Source: Prochlorococcus sp. AG-347-J14 (GTDB lineage Bacteria > Cyanobacteriota > Cyanobacteriia > PCC-6307 > Cyanobiaceae). From it: 64,000 nt of DNA. Shown piece by piece: positions 48,228-57,385 of the stretch. Where the stretch lies: contig QCBU01000001.1 in assembly GCA_003281505.1 (NCBI GenBank), positions 186,001 through 250,000 of the forward strand. Reading direction: 5' to 3'. A program made the position numbers and the translations under genes. The stretch's first letter is position 1; the number at the start of each line of letters is the position of its first letter. Under the pieces are notes generated by a model. That model did no database searches, was not told where the DNA came from, and saw only the letters and a program-made list of their open reading frames with translations.

Positions 48228-49283
48228 ATGGCTAGAGAATCTATTTCAAAAATTGCATATAAAACGCTACAACAAAGTAAAAGCATTGCAGGTTTCGCTC
48301 ACAAGCAAATCAGTTCTAGATTAATGAATTTCATTCTTCCTGATTCGAAGCTTGAAAATTTTGATTTAGATAATGATCTTCTTATTCAAATCCAAAATTC
48401 AATGGATAACTTAAGAGAAGAAGATTGGAATGATGCAGAAAAAAATTTATATCCTAAAAAATTATTGTTTGATGAACCATGGCTTAGATATCTAACTCAA
48501 TATCCCAAAATTTGGCTCGATATGCCTAATACATGGGATAGACGCAGAAAACAAAACTTTGATGATCTTCCAAAATCAATTGACAAAGATAATTATCCTC
48601 AATATTACTTGAGAAATTTTCATCATCAAACAGATGGTTATTTATCAGATTTTTCAGCTAGCATATATGACCTACAAGTAGAGATACTCTTCAATGGAAG
48701 TGCGGACTCAATGAGGAGAAGAATAATTAAGCCAATAAAAGAAGGACTTGAAATTTTCAGCGATAGAAAAAAAAGTTCTATTAAAATACTTGATGTAGCT
48801 ACAGGATCAGGAAGGACATTAAAACAATTAAGAGCCGCATTTCCTAAAGAAAAAATTACAGGAATTGATTTATCTGATTCTTACTTAAAAGAGGCAAGTA
48901 GATATATTTCAGATTTAGATGGAGATTTAATTCAGTTAATAAAAGGTAATGCAGAAGAATTACCTTTTGAAAATAATAGTTTTCAATGCATTTCCTGTGT
49001 TTACTTATTTCATGAATTACCTAGAACAATTAGAGCTAAAGTATTAAATGAATTTTTTAGAGTACTTGAACCTGGTGGGATATTAGTATTAGCTGATTCA
49101 ATTCAAATAAGTGATTCACCTGACTTTACATCCGTAATGGAAAACTTCTATAAATCATTTCATGAGCCTTTTTATTGTGATTACATAAAAGAGGATCTAG
49201 ATTCTAAAATAGAGGGAATAGGGTTTAAAGATGTAAAATCAAATTCCTTTTTTATGACCAAAGTATGGTCTGCTGTAAAGTAA
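48228..49283 (+). CDS. SAM-dependent methyltransferase (type 11 class)
   Basis: A 351-residue protein with a C-terminal Rossmann methyltransferase. Motif I is ILDVATGSGRTLKQLRAAFP (about residues 186-205), followed by ITGIDLSDSYLKEAS, GNAEELPFENNSF and the post-motif EPGGILVLADS. The first 140 residues contain no domain I can name but include a Trp/Asp-rich stretch (WLDMPNTWDRRRKQNF). The substrate is unknown; the C-terminal half resembles quinone/tocopherol and small-molecule methyltransferases. The small gene 12 bases downstream is probably in the same transcript. Confidence 0.85.
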   Translation: MARESISKIAYKTLQQSKSIAGFAHKQISSRLMNFILPDSKLENFDLDNDLLIQIQNSMDNLREEDWNDAEKNLYPKKLLFDEPWLRYLTQYPKIWLDMPNTWDRRRKQNFDDLPKSIDKDNYPQYYLRNFHHQTDGYLSDFSASIYDLQVEILFNGSADSMRRRIIKPIKEGLEIFSDRKKSSIKILDVATGSGRTLKQLRAAFPKEKITGIDLSDSYLKEASRYISDLDGDLIQLIKGNAEELPFENNSFQCISCVYLFHELPRTIRAKVLNEFFRVLEPGGILVLADSIQISDSPDFTSVMENFYKSFHEPFYCDYIKEDLDSKIEGIGFKDVKSNSFFMTKVWSAVK

Positions 49284-49295
49284 ATAAAAACTTCA

Positions 49296-49559
49296 ATGAA
49301 CTATTGGGATAAAGATACAATTCAGCTTGTACAAAGTCTAAATGACAAATTAAAAATTGATCATTCTAAATGGCATAAAGATAAAGGAAATAAATACAAA
49401 CGATCTGCAGAACTAATTTCGGCAGGATTATGCCAATTAATAATTTCTTGTAATGAGAATGAAACTATTGAATATATAGAAGAAAGTATTAAATGGTTAA
49501 AAGAAATTAACGTAGATCAACCATGCCCTAGTAAAAATCACCTTTTTAAAGCCAATTGA
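49296..49559 (+). CDS. Small conserved-looking protein of unknown function
   Basis: An 87-residue soluble, charged protein I cannot assign. It has a helical look, with two features: SKWHKDKGNKYKRSAELISAGLCQLI, and a C-terminal DQPCPSKNH. No signal peptide or membrane segment. It starts 12 bases after the methyltransferase stop and its last 22 bases overlap the convergent RsbW-like gene. It resembles small hypothetical proteins seen in marine picocyanobacteria; I cannot give a function. Confidence 0.7.
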   Translation: MNYWDKDTIQLVQSLNDKLKIDHSKWHKDKGNKYKRSAELISAGLCQLIISCNENETIEYIEESIKWLKEINVDQPCPSKNHLFKAN

Positions 49560-49972
49560 AGCCTATTACCTTTACTACTCCATCTAATATCATCAAAACA
49601 TTCATTAATAATATATAGTCCACGGCCATTTACACTACTTATTTTTTTTGGTAATTTGTAATCTCTTTTTTTTATTTCTAAACCATTCCCTTGATCTTGA
49701 ATTTGCCAAACACACCAATTAGGAGTAATTATTCTTCTTACTCTAATATTTTTTTTAGGATCTAATTTATTTCCATGTTTTACTGCGTTAACTAGAGCTT
49801 CGTGTAAACCAAGTTTTATAAGATAGCTTGATTGAGAATATTTAATAGGTTCTAATAATTGATCAACAAATTCATTTAACTGTAATGATGATTCGAATTC
49901 GTAGTTTGACCAGTTAATATTTGATCTTTTAAAAAATTTTTTTAAAATATTTTTGCCCCGAAATAAGGACAT
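49538..49972 (-). CDS. RsbW/SpoIIAB-like ATP-binding kinase domain
   Basis: A 144-residue stand-alone histidine-kinase-type ATPase (HATPase_c_2), as in anti-sigma factor kinases. The N box is E59-A-L-V-N62 (HEALVNAVKHGN), G1 is QDQGNGLE at 92-99, and G2 is NGRGLYII at 115-122. There is no sigma factor, anti-anti-sigma (STAS) protein or PP2C phosphatase gene nearby, so its partner is elsewhere. It overlaps the convergent small gene at the 3' end and lies 47 bases downstream of gun4 on the same strand. Confidence 0.83.
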   Translation of the reverse strand: MSLFRGKNILKKFFKRSNINWSNYEFESSLQLNEFVDQLLEPIKYSQSSYLIKLGLHEALVNAVKHGNKLDPKKNIRVRRIITPNWCVWQIQDQGNGLEIKKRDYKLPKKISSVNGRGLYIINECFDDIRWSSKGNRLQLALKR

Positions 49973-50019
49973 AATAATATTTTGACACTATCTTAATTCT
50001 AACTTATTAAATACCTCAT

Positions 50020-50739
50020 TTAAAGAATATTATTATGTCTCTCTGCAATAGCAGGATGCCGTAGGATTGAGTCCATAAGTCTTACTCCTCTTAATTGATT
50101 TATTAAAGGCATATGTCCATCAGGAGCATCCAATGACCAACAAAACGATCCAGGATATCTAGTCCATAAGCCCTCTTTTTTCCAACCTATTTTCGGCCAC
50201 ATTAATTCATATTTTTTCCCTACTGATTTTAATATCTTTGCCTGAATTGAAAATCCAAATCTACCATTAGAATAAATAGTCCATAATCTATCTATTGTTT
50301 CTAGATCTTTACCTGACATATTCTTAACTTCACTATAGAAAACATATCCACGTTTTTCAGCTAATTTTCCAGCTAATTTTCGTAAATATGAACTTGTTAT
50401 TCTATCTGCCTCTTCAAATTTTTGCTCTACCAGCATCAATTGCAAATCTTCATAATTAAAATCAATATCTGAATATGTATTAACCCAATTATTAAATTTT
50501 GAGTTTTCAAAGAATTCAGGCTTAAATTTTTTTAAAACTTGCAATATCCAACCAGCAGCCCAATCATCTCCATCACGATTAAACATATCAAAAAGTGAAG
50601 GGCCAAGATTAAAAATATTTTCAGCTTCAGATTCTATTTTAGTTAATGTATTTATTCTTTTTCTTTGATTGGAATCTACAAATTTTTTTATTAGATCTAA
50701 TGTAGCATTATTATAGTTATCTTGTTCTTTGTTATTCAT
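50020..50739 (-). CDS. gun4: GUN4, magnesium chelatase activator
   Basis: Binds protoporphyrin IX and Mg-protoporphyrin and stimulates Mg-chelatase, controlling entry to chlorophyll synthesis. The 239-residue protein has the GUN4 core at about residues 95-230: LMLVEQKFEEADRITSSYL, LETIDRLWTIYSNGRFGFSIQ, the Trp-rich GWKKEGLWTRYPG, and FCWSLDAPDGHMP. The first 90 residues form an all-helical N-terminal domain typical of cyanobacterial GUN4. HemJ, which makes the substrate porphyrin, is at 7022-7588. The adjacent RsbW-like gene is downstream. Confidence 0.92.
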   Translation of the reverse strand: MNNKEQDNYNNATLDLIKKFVDSNQRKRINTLTKIESEAENIFNLGPSLFDMFNRDGDDWAAGWILQVLKKFKPEFFENSKFNNWVNTYSDIDFNYEDLQLMLVEQKFEEADRITSSYLRKLAGKLAEKRGYVFYSEVKNMSGKDLETIDRLWTIYSNGRFGFSIQAKILKSVGKKYELMWPKIGWKKEGLWTRYPGSFCWSLDAPDGHMPLINQLRGVRLMDSILRHPAIAERHNNIL

Positions 50740-50774
50740 TTTAAAAAATCAATCAAAAAAATTAAAAACTATCC

Positions 50775-51815
50775 ATGTATTTCAAAAGAAAAGAACTAGA
50801 GAAATTTAGAAGTTTTAAAGGACCACTTATAGATGTTAGAAGCCCGAGTGAATATTATAAAGGACACCTGCCTAATTCTATTAATATACCACTATTTGAT
50901 AATGATGAGAGATCTATGATTGGCACTATTTATAAAAAAGACGGAAGAAAAAAAGCAGTTATAGAGGGATTAAAATTTTTTGAAAAAAAAATGGAATTGC
51001 TTCTTGATAATTTATTTATGAGTATCGAGTCGAATAAAACTATTACTAATAAAAAAAATGAATTTTTTATCAAAATATATTGCTCTAGAGGAGGAATGCG
51101 TTCGCAAAGCATAGCTTGGTTACTAGAAAAATATAAATTAAATCCAATAACACTTAATGGAGGATACAAAATATATAGAAGATGGGTATTAGATAGTTTC
51201 TCAAAAAAGTTGAATATAGTAGTTATTGGAGGAAAAACAGGAACAGGGAAAACAAGATTATTATCATTACTAGAGAAATATAATTACCAAACTATTGATC
51301 TTGAAGGATTTGCTTGTCATAGAGGAAGTACATTTGGAGGTTTAGGAATGAAAGAACAACCTTCAAATGAACAATTTGAAAATATAATTGCAGAAAAATT
51401 AAATTCTTTTAAATGCTCTAATAATATTTTTGTAGAAGCTGAAAGTGCAAACATAGGTAAATGCAAAATTCCTCATGAATTCTTTAAACAAATGAAACAT
51501 TCAAGGAGAATTGAAATTTTAAGAAGCGAATCTAACAGGTTAGATGAGTTGATAGATACTTATAGTGTTTTTAAAAAAGAGGAACTCAAAGAATCTGTAT
51601 TAAGGATAAAAAAAAGATTAGGACCGCAAAGAACAAAAATAGCTTTAGAGTCAATTAATAATGAAAAATGGGACTTAGTTTGCAAATCAGTTCTAGATTA
51701 TTACGATAAGTGTTATGAGTTTGAAAAGGTTGGCAAAACAAATATAAAAATATTAGATTTAACCGACAAAAAATATGATGAAAGAATTATAGAGTTAATA
51801 AATAATGTTTTATAA
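50775..51815 (+). CDS. selU: tRNA 2-selenouridine synthase (SelU/MnmH)
   Basis: A 346-residue protein with an N-terminal rhodanese domain (catalytic C103 in IYCSRGGMRS) and a P-loop at 152-160 (GGKTGTGKT). SelU acts on 2-thiouridine at tRNA position 34, either geranylating it or replacing sulfur with selenium. The enzyme needs selenophosphate for the second activity; no selD is in this window, so the reaction here may be the geranyl route. The divergent gun4 is 35 bases away. Full length and both motifs are intact. Confidence 0.88.
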   Translation: MYFKRKELEKFRSFKGPLIDVRSPSEYYKGHLPNSINIPLFDNDERSMIGTIYKKDGRKKAVIEGLKFFEKKMELLLDNLFMSIESNKTITNKKNEFFIKIYCSRGGMRSQSIAWLLEKYKLNPITLNGGYKIYRRWVLDSFSKKLNIVVIGGKTGTGKTRLLSLLEKYNYQTIDLEGFACHRGSTFGGLGMKEQPSNEQFENIIAEKLNSFKCSNNIFVEAESANIGKCKIPHEFFKQMKHSRRIEILRSESNRLDELIDTYSVFKKEELKESVLRIKKRLGPQRTKIALESINNEKWDLVCKSVLDYYDKCYEFEKVGKTNIKILDLTDKKYDERIIELINNVL

Positions 51816-51874
51816 AATAATACAAACGAATATGAAAAATATTTCCTAAGATAAAAAATTATTAACTGAATATT

Positions 51875-52228
51875 ATGACAGCAAATAAAACTGCAAAAAT
51901 ACAATTTTATGAGGGAACTGATGAACCAGTAGTGCCTGAAATAAGACTGACTAGGAGTAAAGATGGTACCACCGGCCAAGCATTATTTTTGTTCGAAAAA
52001 CCTCAGGCATTATCTTCAATTACAGACGGTGAAATCACAGGTATGCGTATGATTGATTCAGAAGGTGAGATACTAACTAGGGAAGTTAAAGTAAAGTTTG
52101 TTGATGGAGAACCCATATTTTTAGAAGCAGTTTATATCTGGAAGAACACATCAGACTTTGATCGATTTATGAGATTTGCAAATAGTTATGCCAAATCAAA
52201 TGGATTAGGATATTCTGAAAAGAAGTAA
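51875..52228 (+). CDS. psb28: Photosystem II assembly factor Psb28
   Basis: A 117-residue soluble protein that binds CP47-containing assembly intermediates of photosystem II. Recognised from [46 protein letters not shown] and the C-terminal YMWKN-like stretch [22 protein letters not shown]. Its own 59-base upstream gap separates it from selU; the AI-2E family gene begins 13 bases after its stop and may be cotranscribed. Confidence 0.94.
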   Translation: MTANKTAKIQFYEGTDEPVVPEIRLTRSKDGTTGQALFLFEKPQALSSITDGEITGMRMIDSEGEILTREVKVKFVDGEPIFLEAVYIWKNTSDFDRFMRFANSYAKSNGLGYSEKK

Positions 52229-52241
52229 AATATTCTGAAAA

Positions 52242-53285
52242 TTGAGTAGTTCATCATATTTCAAGTTAGTAGTAATATTATTCACTTCATTAATAATATG
52301 GACTTTAAGGGATTTTCTCTTACTAATAATTTGTTCTTTAGTAATTTCAAATATTGTATGTAATTTATGTAATCAAATTCAACAGGGATTAAAAATTCCT
52401 CGATCACTTTCTTTGTTTCTTGTATTAACTATTATATCAATAATAGTATTTACTATTTTCATTCTTGTATTGCCTCCGTTCATAAAAGAATTCAATGAAA
52501 TACTAGTTGATATTCCAAATGGCTTATCAAAAATAAATATTTTAATTAATGCAAATCTGAACATTCTAAATAACCTGTTTTATGGCGAAAAATCAGAAAA
52601 CGTTATAGACATATTCAATCTTATAAATAATGTAGTTACCATTCCAGATGTCTCAACTATTGCTAAAGCTATTCAAGAAAGTTTTAAGAATTTAATAAAT
52701 ATAGCGGGAAATCTGGGTTCAGGTCTTTTGAAATTAATATTCGTATTAGCTGTTAGTTTGATGATTTCTATTGAACCAAATCAATATAAAGAAAATATAC
52801 TTCTATTAATACCAAAAAATTACCGTAACAAATTTAGAAATATTCTGGAAAAATGCAATATTGCATTAGCAAATTGGACCTTTTCTATGGTCATAAGCTC
52901 ATTATCAGTAGGTTTATTATCATTAATAGTTTTATCTATATTAGATGTCAAATATGTTGTCTCAAATGCTTTAATAGCGATGGTTCTTAATGTAATTCCA
53001 AATATTGGTCCAGTTATTAGTGGTATATTTCCTATATCAATTGCACTACTAGATAATTTTTGGAAGCCACTGGCAGTATTAGGAGCATATGTAATCATTC
53101 AAAATATTGAAAGCTATATAATAATGCCATCAATAATGAAGAAAAAAGCAAACTTACTTCCTGGCCTAACATTAATTTCACAATTTGGATTCACATTCAT
53201 TTTTGGTCCTTTAGGCTTAATTCTATCTCTTCCATTAGCTGTAGTAATACAAGTTATAATCAAAGAATTATTAAAAGACATTTAA
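52242..53285 (+). CDS. AI-2E family (PerM/TqsA) membrane permease
   Basis: A 347-residue polytopic protein with about seven hydrophobic segments and the family blocks: FLVLTIISIIVFTIFILVLP near the N-terminus, MVLNVIPNIGPVISGIFPISIALL and IQNIESYIIMPSIMKKKANLLPG. The start is TTG at 52242. Members export varied small molecules or ions; autoinducer export is only one member's role and should not be assumed in this organism. The stop is 3 bases from the convergent small gene. Confidence 0.88.
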   Translation: MSSSSYFKLVVILFTSLIIWTLRDFLLLIICSLVISNIVCNLCNQIQQGLKIPRSLSLFLVLTIISIIVFTIFILVLPPFIKEFNEILVDIPNGLSKINILINANLNILNNLFYGEKSENVIDIFNLINNVVTIPDVSTIAKAIQESFKNLINIAGNLGSGLLKLIFVLAVSLMISIEPNQYKENILLLIPKNYRNKFRNILEKCNIALANWTFSMVISSLSVGLLSLIVLSILDVKYVVSNALIAMVLNVIPNIGPVISGIFPISIALLDNFWKPLAVLGAYVIIQNIESYIIMPSIMKKKANLLPGLTLISQFGFTFIFGPLGLILSLPLAVVIQVIIKELLKDI

Positions 53286-53288
53286 AAA

Positions 53289-53471
53289 CTACTTGATTAA
53301 TTTTTTATATAAATATGGATATGATAAAAGTATAAAAAAAGCTAAGGGATTTTTGCCAATAGCAAAATATAATGAGCTAAAGGTAAAATGATCAAATAAT
53401 ATTCTTAACTCAGTAGAAAGATCTATCAATACTAAAGAAAATAAAAATATCAAATAGTAATTCAATTTCAT
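53289..53471 (-). CDS. Small membrane protein, unknown function
   Basis: A 60-residue protein with two hydrophobic segments (YLIFLFSLVLIDL and FFILLSYPYLY) and a basic C-terminus (YKKLIK). It sits 18 bases downstream of secF on the same strand and stops 3 bases before the AI-2E gene end. Its tight position in the sec-pdhB operon run suggests it is real. I cannot assign it. Confidence 0.6.
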   Translation of the reverse strand: MKLNYYLIFLFSLVLIDLSTELRILFDHFTFSSLYFAIGKNPLAFFILLSYPYLYKKLIK

Positions 53472-53489
53472 ATGATTAGAAGTTTAAGC

Positions 53490-54404
53490 TCAGTCTTTAA
53501 TCAACAAAGATGGAGCCAATAAAATACTTGAATAACTTCCAACTATAATTCCTAATGATAAGGCTAAGGAAAACCAAAATAGTGAGTAAGATCCAAACAA
53601 AATTATGCTTAATAAAGGGATAAGGGTTGTAATACTAGTAAATGTTGTTCTCCTAAATGATTCGTTTACTGATAATTGAATAGTTTCGTTATAGCCTTCT
53701 TCCTTTGATTTTAAATTCTCACGTATTCTATCGAAAATAACAACAGTATCATTTACAGAATAACCAGCAATAGTTAGCAAGGACACAGCAAATAAACTAT
53801 TTACCTCGACAGATAATAAAATTCCCAACCAGGAGAATATACCGAAAACAATTAATAAATCATGGAATAAAGCTAATAATGCTAAAAATGCATATTTTTT
53901 GTCAAATCTAATGGTTATATATAAAGATATTGCAAATAAAGAAACCAACAATGAAGTAACACAATTGGTAAGTAATCTTTTACCAAGCTTTGGACCTATT
54001 AATCTTGAATCCTTACTCTCATAATTCAGAGGGCCAACAATATTATCAAGATTAGAAATAAGATTATTTGATTCTTCGATACTTAAATAAGGTGTTCTTA
54101 TTGAAATTAATTTATAATTATTTTGGAATTGTAATTTGATATTATTTAAAACTTTTTTATTTTTAGAGATTTTTTTTAAATTATCCAAAACTGAATCTGC
54201 GGGAAGATTAGAACATTCCACTTCACAAACTCTTTCTATCCTTAGTTCATTTCCACCAACAAAATCCATCCCTAAATTTATAGGTTTCTTATAAGAAGTA
54301 TTAAAAGTAGAATATAAAATTCCTAAAAGACTCAACAAAAGAAGAACAGCTGAAAAACCAATTATCTTTTTTTTATTATTTATTAATTCAAGATTGTATT
54401 TCAT
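53490..54404 (-). CDS. secF: Protein-export membrane protein SecF
   Basis: Accessory subunit of the Sec translocon that uses proton motive force to finish export. At 304 residues it has the SecF signature PINLGMDFVGGNELRIE after the first helix, the GPKLGKRLLTNC block, and the four C-terminal helices including AGYSVNDTVVIFDRIREN. It lies 21 bases downstream of secD. Both operate at the thylakoid and plasma membranes in cyanobacteria. Confidence 0.95.
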   Translation of the reverse strand: MKYNLELINNKKKIIGFSAVLLLLSLLGILYSTFNTSYKKPINLGMDFVGGNELRIERVCEVECSNLPADSVLDNLKKISKNKKVLNNIKLQFQNNYKLISIRTPYLSIEESNNLISNLDNIVGPLNYESKDSRLIGPKLGKRLLTNCVTSLLVSLFAISLYITIRFDKKYAFLALLALFHDLLIVFGIFSWLGILLSVEVNSLFAVSLLTIAGYSVNDTVVIFDRIRENLKSKEEGYNETIQLSVNESFRRTTFTSITTLIPLLSIILFGSYSLFWFSLALSLGIIVGSYSSILLAPSLLIKD

Positions 54405-54425
54405 AGGAAATTAGAAATAAAAAAT

Positions 54426-55892
54426 TTAATTTGAAAAATTATTCCTTGGCAGATAGAGATTTTTTTGCCTCAAGGATTGATAAGTTGTAAAAAATCGCAA
54501 AATAGTTTTAGAACAATTTAATGAGGTAAACAAGCTTATTAAGACTCCAATACCTAATGTTGCAGCAAAACCCTTAACAAAATTTGTTCCTAATAAAAAC
54601 AATACAAAACAACTTAGAAGAGTTGTAATATGGCCATCAACTATGGATGAATAAGCTCTTTGAAAACCGCTATCAATAGATCTTGTGAGAGTATTACCAT
54701 CATATAATTCTTCTTTAATTCTCTCAAATATTAAAATATTTGCATCAACAGCCATACCAATGCTGAGTATAAGCCCAGATATTCCAGGTAAAGTCAAAGT
54801 TACAGGAATCAAAGAATATATGGCTAAGTTAAAGAAACCATAAAGTACTAGAGAAAGAACTGAAACAAAACCTAAAATTCTATAATTAAAAATCATAAAT
54901 ATACCAACAAAAATTAGACCACTGATAGCTGCATAAAGACTTTTTAAAATATTTTTTGATCCCAACAGAGCCCCTATAGTATTAGTTTCTACTATTTCAA
55001 TTGGCAATGGCAATGAGCCTCCTTTAAGTTGAACTTCTAATTCTCTAGCATTTTCAGCAGTAAAATTACCGCTTATTGTTGCTGATCCACCTGTAATCCC
55101 AGTATTAGCGAACTGATTCCCAACACTAGCTTCACTTATTGATTCACCATCTAGAATGATAGCCAAAAGTTGATTAGTACCAGCAATTGACTTTGTAATT
55201 TCTGCAAACTTTTCACCTCCCGAATTACTAAAAGTTAATAAAACTTCCCAATTACTATTTGTTTGTTCTTGTCTCCTTCCAGCGTTAATAAGATCCTTAC
55301 CTGATAAATCTGTTTTAATAAATAAATTAGTAATTTCTTTGTCAACATACTTTTTAATTTCAATTAAATTCCCATATAAATCATTATTAGTAAATGAGTA
55401 ATTTAATTCTTGCCCTATCTCTTTAAGATCATCTTGAATAACTTTTAAGAAATTATCATTTTGACTTTTTTCTGCTGTGGAATATTGTTCAATTAATTCT
55501 TTAATACTCAACCTCTGTAGTTGAAGGGTTTTTAAATCTGTAGATGTTCCTTCTTTTTGAGTTCTAAATTCTAATAAAGCAGTCTTACCTAATACCCTTG
55601 AAGCAACTAATGGATTTTGTTCACCTGGTAATTCTAAAATCAATTGATCTCCACCGAGGGTTTGCAAATTAGACTCAGATACTCCTAAATTGTTAACGCG
55701 CTTGTCTATAACCGAATTAACTGCTTCAAGTTCATCCCTTGTTACCTTACCTTCCTCTTTAATAATTTGTAGTGTAAGTTGAGAACCACCTTGTAAATCC
55801 AAGCCCAACTGTAAGGGATAATTTATTAATAGATAAACAGATAAAGTAAGTAGAAATATAATAAAAAAAAGCCAACCTTGCCTTCTTTTCAT
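54426..55892 (-). CDS. secD: Protein-export membrane protein SecD
   Basis: Partner of SecF, 488 residues. N-terminal helix then LGLDLQGGSQLTLQI, the periplasmic P1 domain with QLILELPGEQNPLVA, RVLGKTALLEFRTQ, LKGGSLPLPIEIVETNTIGALLG, and five C-terminal helices with GMAVDANILIFERIKEEL. The P1 head also contains an insert of about 80 residues between residues 140 and 220. The gene starts 3 bases after the pdhB stop, an operon arrangement typical of marine picocyanobacteria in my recollection. Confidence 0.95.
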   Translation of the reverse strand: MKRRQGWLFFIIFLLTLSVYLLINYPLQLGLDLQGGSQLTLQIIKEEGKVTRDELEAVNSVIDKRVNNLGVSESNLQTLGGDQLILELPGEQNPLVASRVLGKTALLEFRTQKEGTSTDLKTLQLQRLSIKELIEQYSTAEKSQNDNFLKVIQDDLKEIGQELNYSFTNNDLYGNLIEIKKYVDKEITNLFIKTDLSGKDLINAGRRQEQTNSNWEVLLTFSNSGGEKFAEITKSIAGTNQLLAIILDGESISEASVGNQFANTGITGGSATISGNFTAENARELEVQLKGGSLPLPIEIVETNTIGALLGSKNILKSLYAAISGLIFVGIFMIFNYRILGFVSVLSLVLYGFFNLAIYSLIPVTLTLPGISGLILSIGMAVDANILIFERIKEELYDGNTLTRSIDSGFQRAYSSIVDGHITTLLSCFVLFLLGTNFVKGFAATLGIGVLISLFTSLNCSKTILRFFTTYQSLRQKNLYLPRNNFSN

Positions 55893-55895
55893 TGT

Positions 55896-56879
55896 CTATA
55901 TACTCCCACTAATTAAATCTTCAACTTTTTCAACTATTTGATGTGGTTGGATTATTGTCAAATTCTCAAGATTTCCATTATAGGGAGTCGGAATATCCTG
56001 ACTAGATAATCTAATTGGTCGGGCATCAAGATCATCAAAACACTCTTCTGTTATCAAGGCAATTAATTCAGCACCAATACCTCCAGTCTTCATACATTCT
56101 TCAACAATAACTACTTTATTTGTTTTTCTTATTGATTTTGAGATGGTTTCCATATCAAATGGTTTTAAACTTATTAAATCTATTAACTCGACATCTATTC
56201 CTTTTTTTTCTAATTCTTCAAGAGCTTTAAGGCAGTGATGTCTCATTCTTGAATAAGTCAATAAAGTAACATCTTTCCCTTCTTTTACAACGTCAGCCTG
56301 ATCTAAAGAGCATGTATAATCACCCTCAGGTAATTCTTCAGACAAATTGTATAGAAGAACATGTTCGAAAAATAGAACCGGATTATCATCTCTTATAGCT
56401 GCTTTCATTAAACCTTTAGCATTTGTGGGTGTACTACAGGCAACAATCTTTATGCCAGGAACTGCATGAAAATATGCTTCAAGTCTTTGGCTGTGCTCAG
56501 CACCAAGTTGACGACCAACTCCTCCAGGTCCTCGAACTACTGCTGGTATTTTATAATTTCCGCCACTTGTATATCTAAGCATACCCATATTATTTGATAT
56601 CTGATTAAAAGCTAAAAGCAAAAAACCCATATTCATTCCTTCTACTATTGGTCTTAAGCCAGTCATTGCTGCACCCACAGCCATACCCGTAAAACTATTC
56701 TCTGCAATTGGAGTATCTAAGACTCTCAACTCTCCATATTTTTCATATAAATCCTTAGTTACCTTATAAGATCCTCCATATTGACCAACATCTTCCCCCA
56801 TTACGCAAACATTTACATCATTTGCCATTTCTTCATCAATTGCCTCTTTCAAAGCATTAAATAATAATGTTTCAGCCAC
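55896..56879 (-). CDS. pdhB: Pyruvate dehydrogenase E1 component, beta subunit
   Basis: A 327-residue transketolase-like subunit of the complex that makes acetyl-CoA from pyruvate. Typical blocks are [81 protein letters not shown] and [19 protein letters not shown]. The start is GTG at 56877-56879. Alpha subunit and E2/E3 are not in this window. It is followed by secD and preceded by a 31-codon ORF on the same strand. Confidence 0.95.
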   Translation of the reverse strand: MAETLLFNALKEAIDEEMANDVNVCVMGEDVGQYGGSYKVTKDLYEKYGELRVLDTPIAENSFTGMAVGAAMTGLRPIVEGMNMGFLLLAFNQISNNMGMLRYTSGGNYKIPAVVRGPGGVGRQLGAEHSQRLEAYFHAVPGIKIVACSTPTNAKGLMKAAIRDDNPVLFFEHVLLYNLSEELPEGDYTCSLDQADVVKEGKDVTLLTYSRMRHHCLKALEELEKKGIDVELIDLISLKPFDMETISKSIRKTNKVVIVEECMKTGGIGAELIALITEECFDDLDARPIRLSSQDIPTPYNGNLENLTIIQPHQIVEKVEDLISGSI

Positions 56880-56928
56880 AATTAATTACCTAATTAATCA
56901 CACATATAATCCTACCACTTTAAATAAT

Positions 56929-57024
56929 TCAACCTCCTTCAGCGAAAGTTATGAGTAGTAATATTGATAAAATCATTCCAGGCGAGAGCAAAAGGACTAA
57001 AAGGCCTAAGTCATGTAAAGACAT
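56929..57024 (-). CDS. 31-residue hydrophobic peptide upstream of pdhB
   Basis: ATG at 57022-57024 is preceded immediately by an in-frame TGA, so the ORF is precisely bounded; it ends at TGA 56929-56931. The peptide begins MSLHDLGLLVLLLSPGMI and continues as one hydrophobic helix ending in TFAEGG. It lies 34 bases after the DUF3082 stop and 49 bases before the pdhB GTG, filling almost the whole gap. Size and shape resemble one-helix thylakoid subunits (Psb, Pet, Ndh small subunits), but it does not match any I can name. No strong ribosome site is seen. Confidence 0.55.
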   Translation of the reverse strand: MSLHDLGLLVLLLSPGMILSILLLITFAEGG

Positions 57025-57058
57025 TCAAAGAAAGTATTTTCTTAATAATATTGGCAAT

Positions 57059-57361
57059 TCAACTTTTCTTCACAATAAAACTGCGAATAAATACAATAAA
57101 AAGTCCTATACCTATAAAAGCAAAAGAGAAAGTTAGCAAAAATGATAATCCAATTATTAAGGTATTAATGCTAGAGGAAATATTTTGGACTATTTCAGAA
57201 GAATTAGATGGTTTATGTACTGAAAAGTAAATTGCAATTTTATTACTTAAAAAATAAAAAAATATAAATAATAAAAAACTTGTAAATGATCCAACAATAA
57301 AATTTAAAGGTCCTTTTTCGGGAATATTTTTTTCAATATTCTCCTTACTATTATCAGCCAC
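57059..57361 (-). CDS. DUF3082 family membrane protein
   Basis: A 100-residue protein with two or three hydrophobic segments (FIVGSFTSFLLFIFFYFLS, the SSSINTLIIGLSFLLTFSFA region and IGIGLFIVFIRSF) and a charged N-terminus. This pattern and the location next to ispE match the cyanobacterial DUF3082 family, of unknown function. It starts 24 bases after the ispE stop. Two open frames on the opposite strand cover the same bases and are not credible as proteins. Confidence 0.75.
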   Translation of the reverse strand: MADNSKENIEKNIPEKGPLNFIVGSFTSFLLFIFFYFLSNKIAIYFSVHKPSNSSEIVQNISSSINTLIIGLSFLLTFSFAFIGIGLFIVFIRSFIVKKS

Positions 57362-57385
57362 AATAAAATTTTGTATAAAAAAAAT

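Noticed and set aside
56951..57230. Two plus-strand frames opposite DUF3082 and the 31-codon peptide
   Set aside because: Basic, low-complexity translations opposite two better minus-strand genes; no ribosome site.
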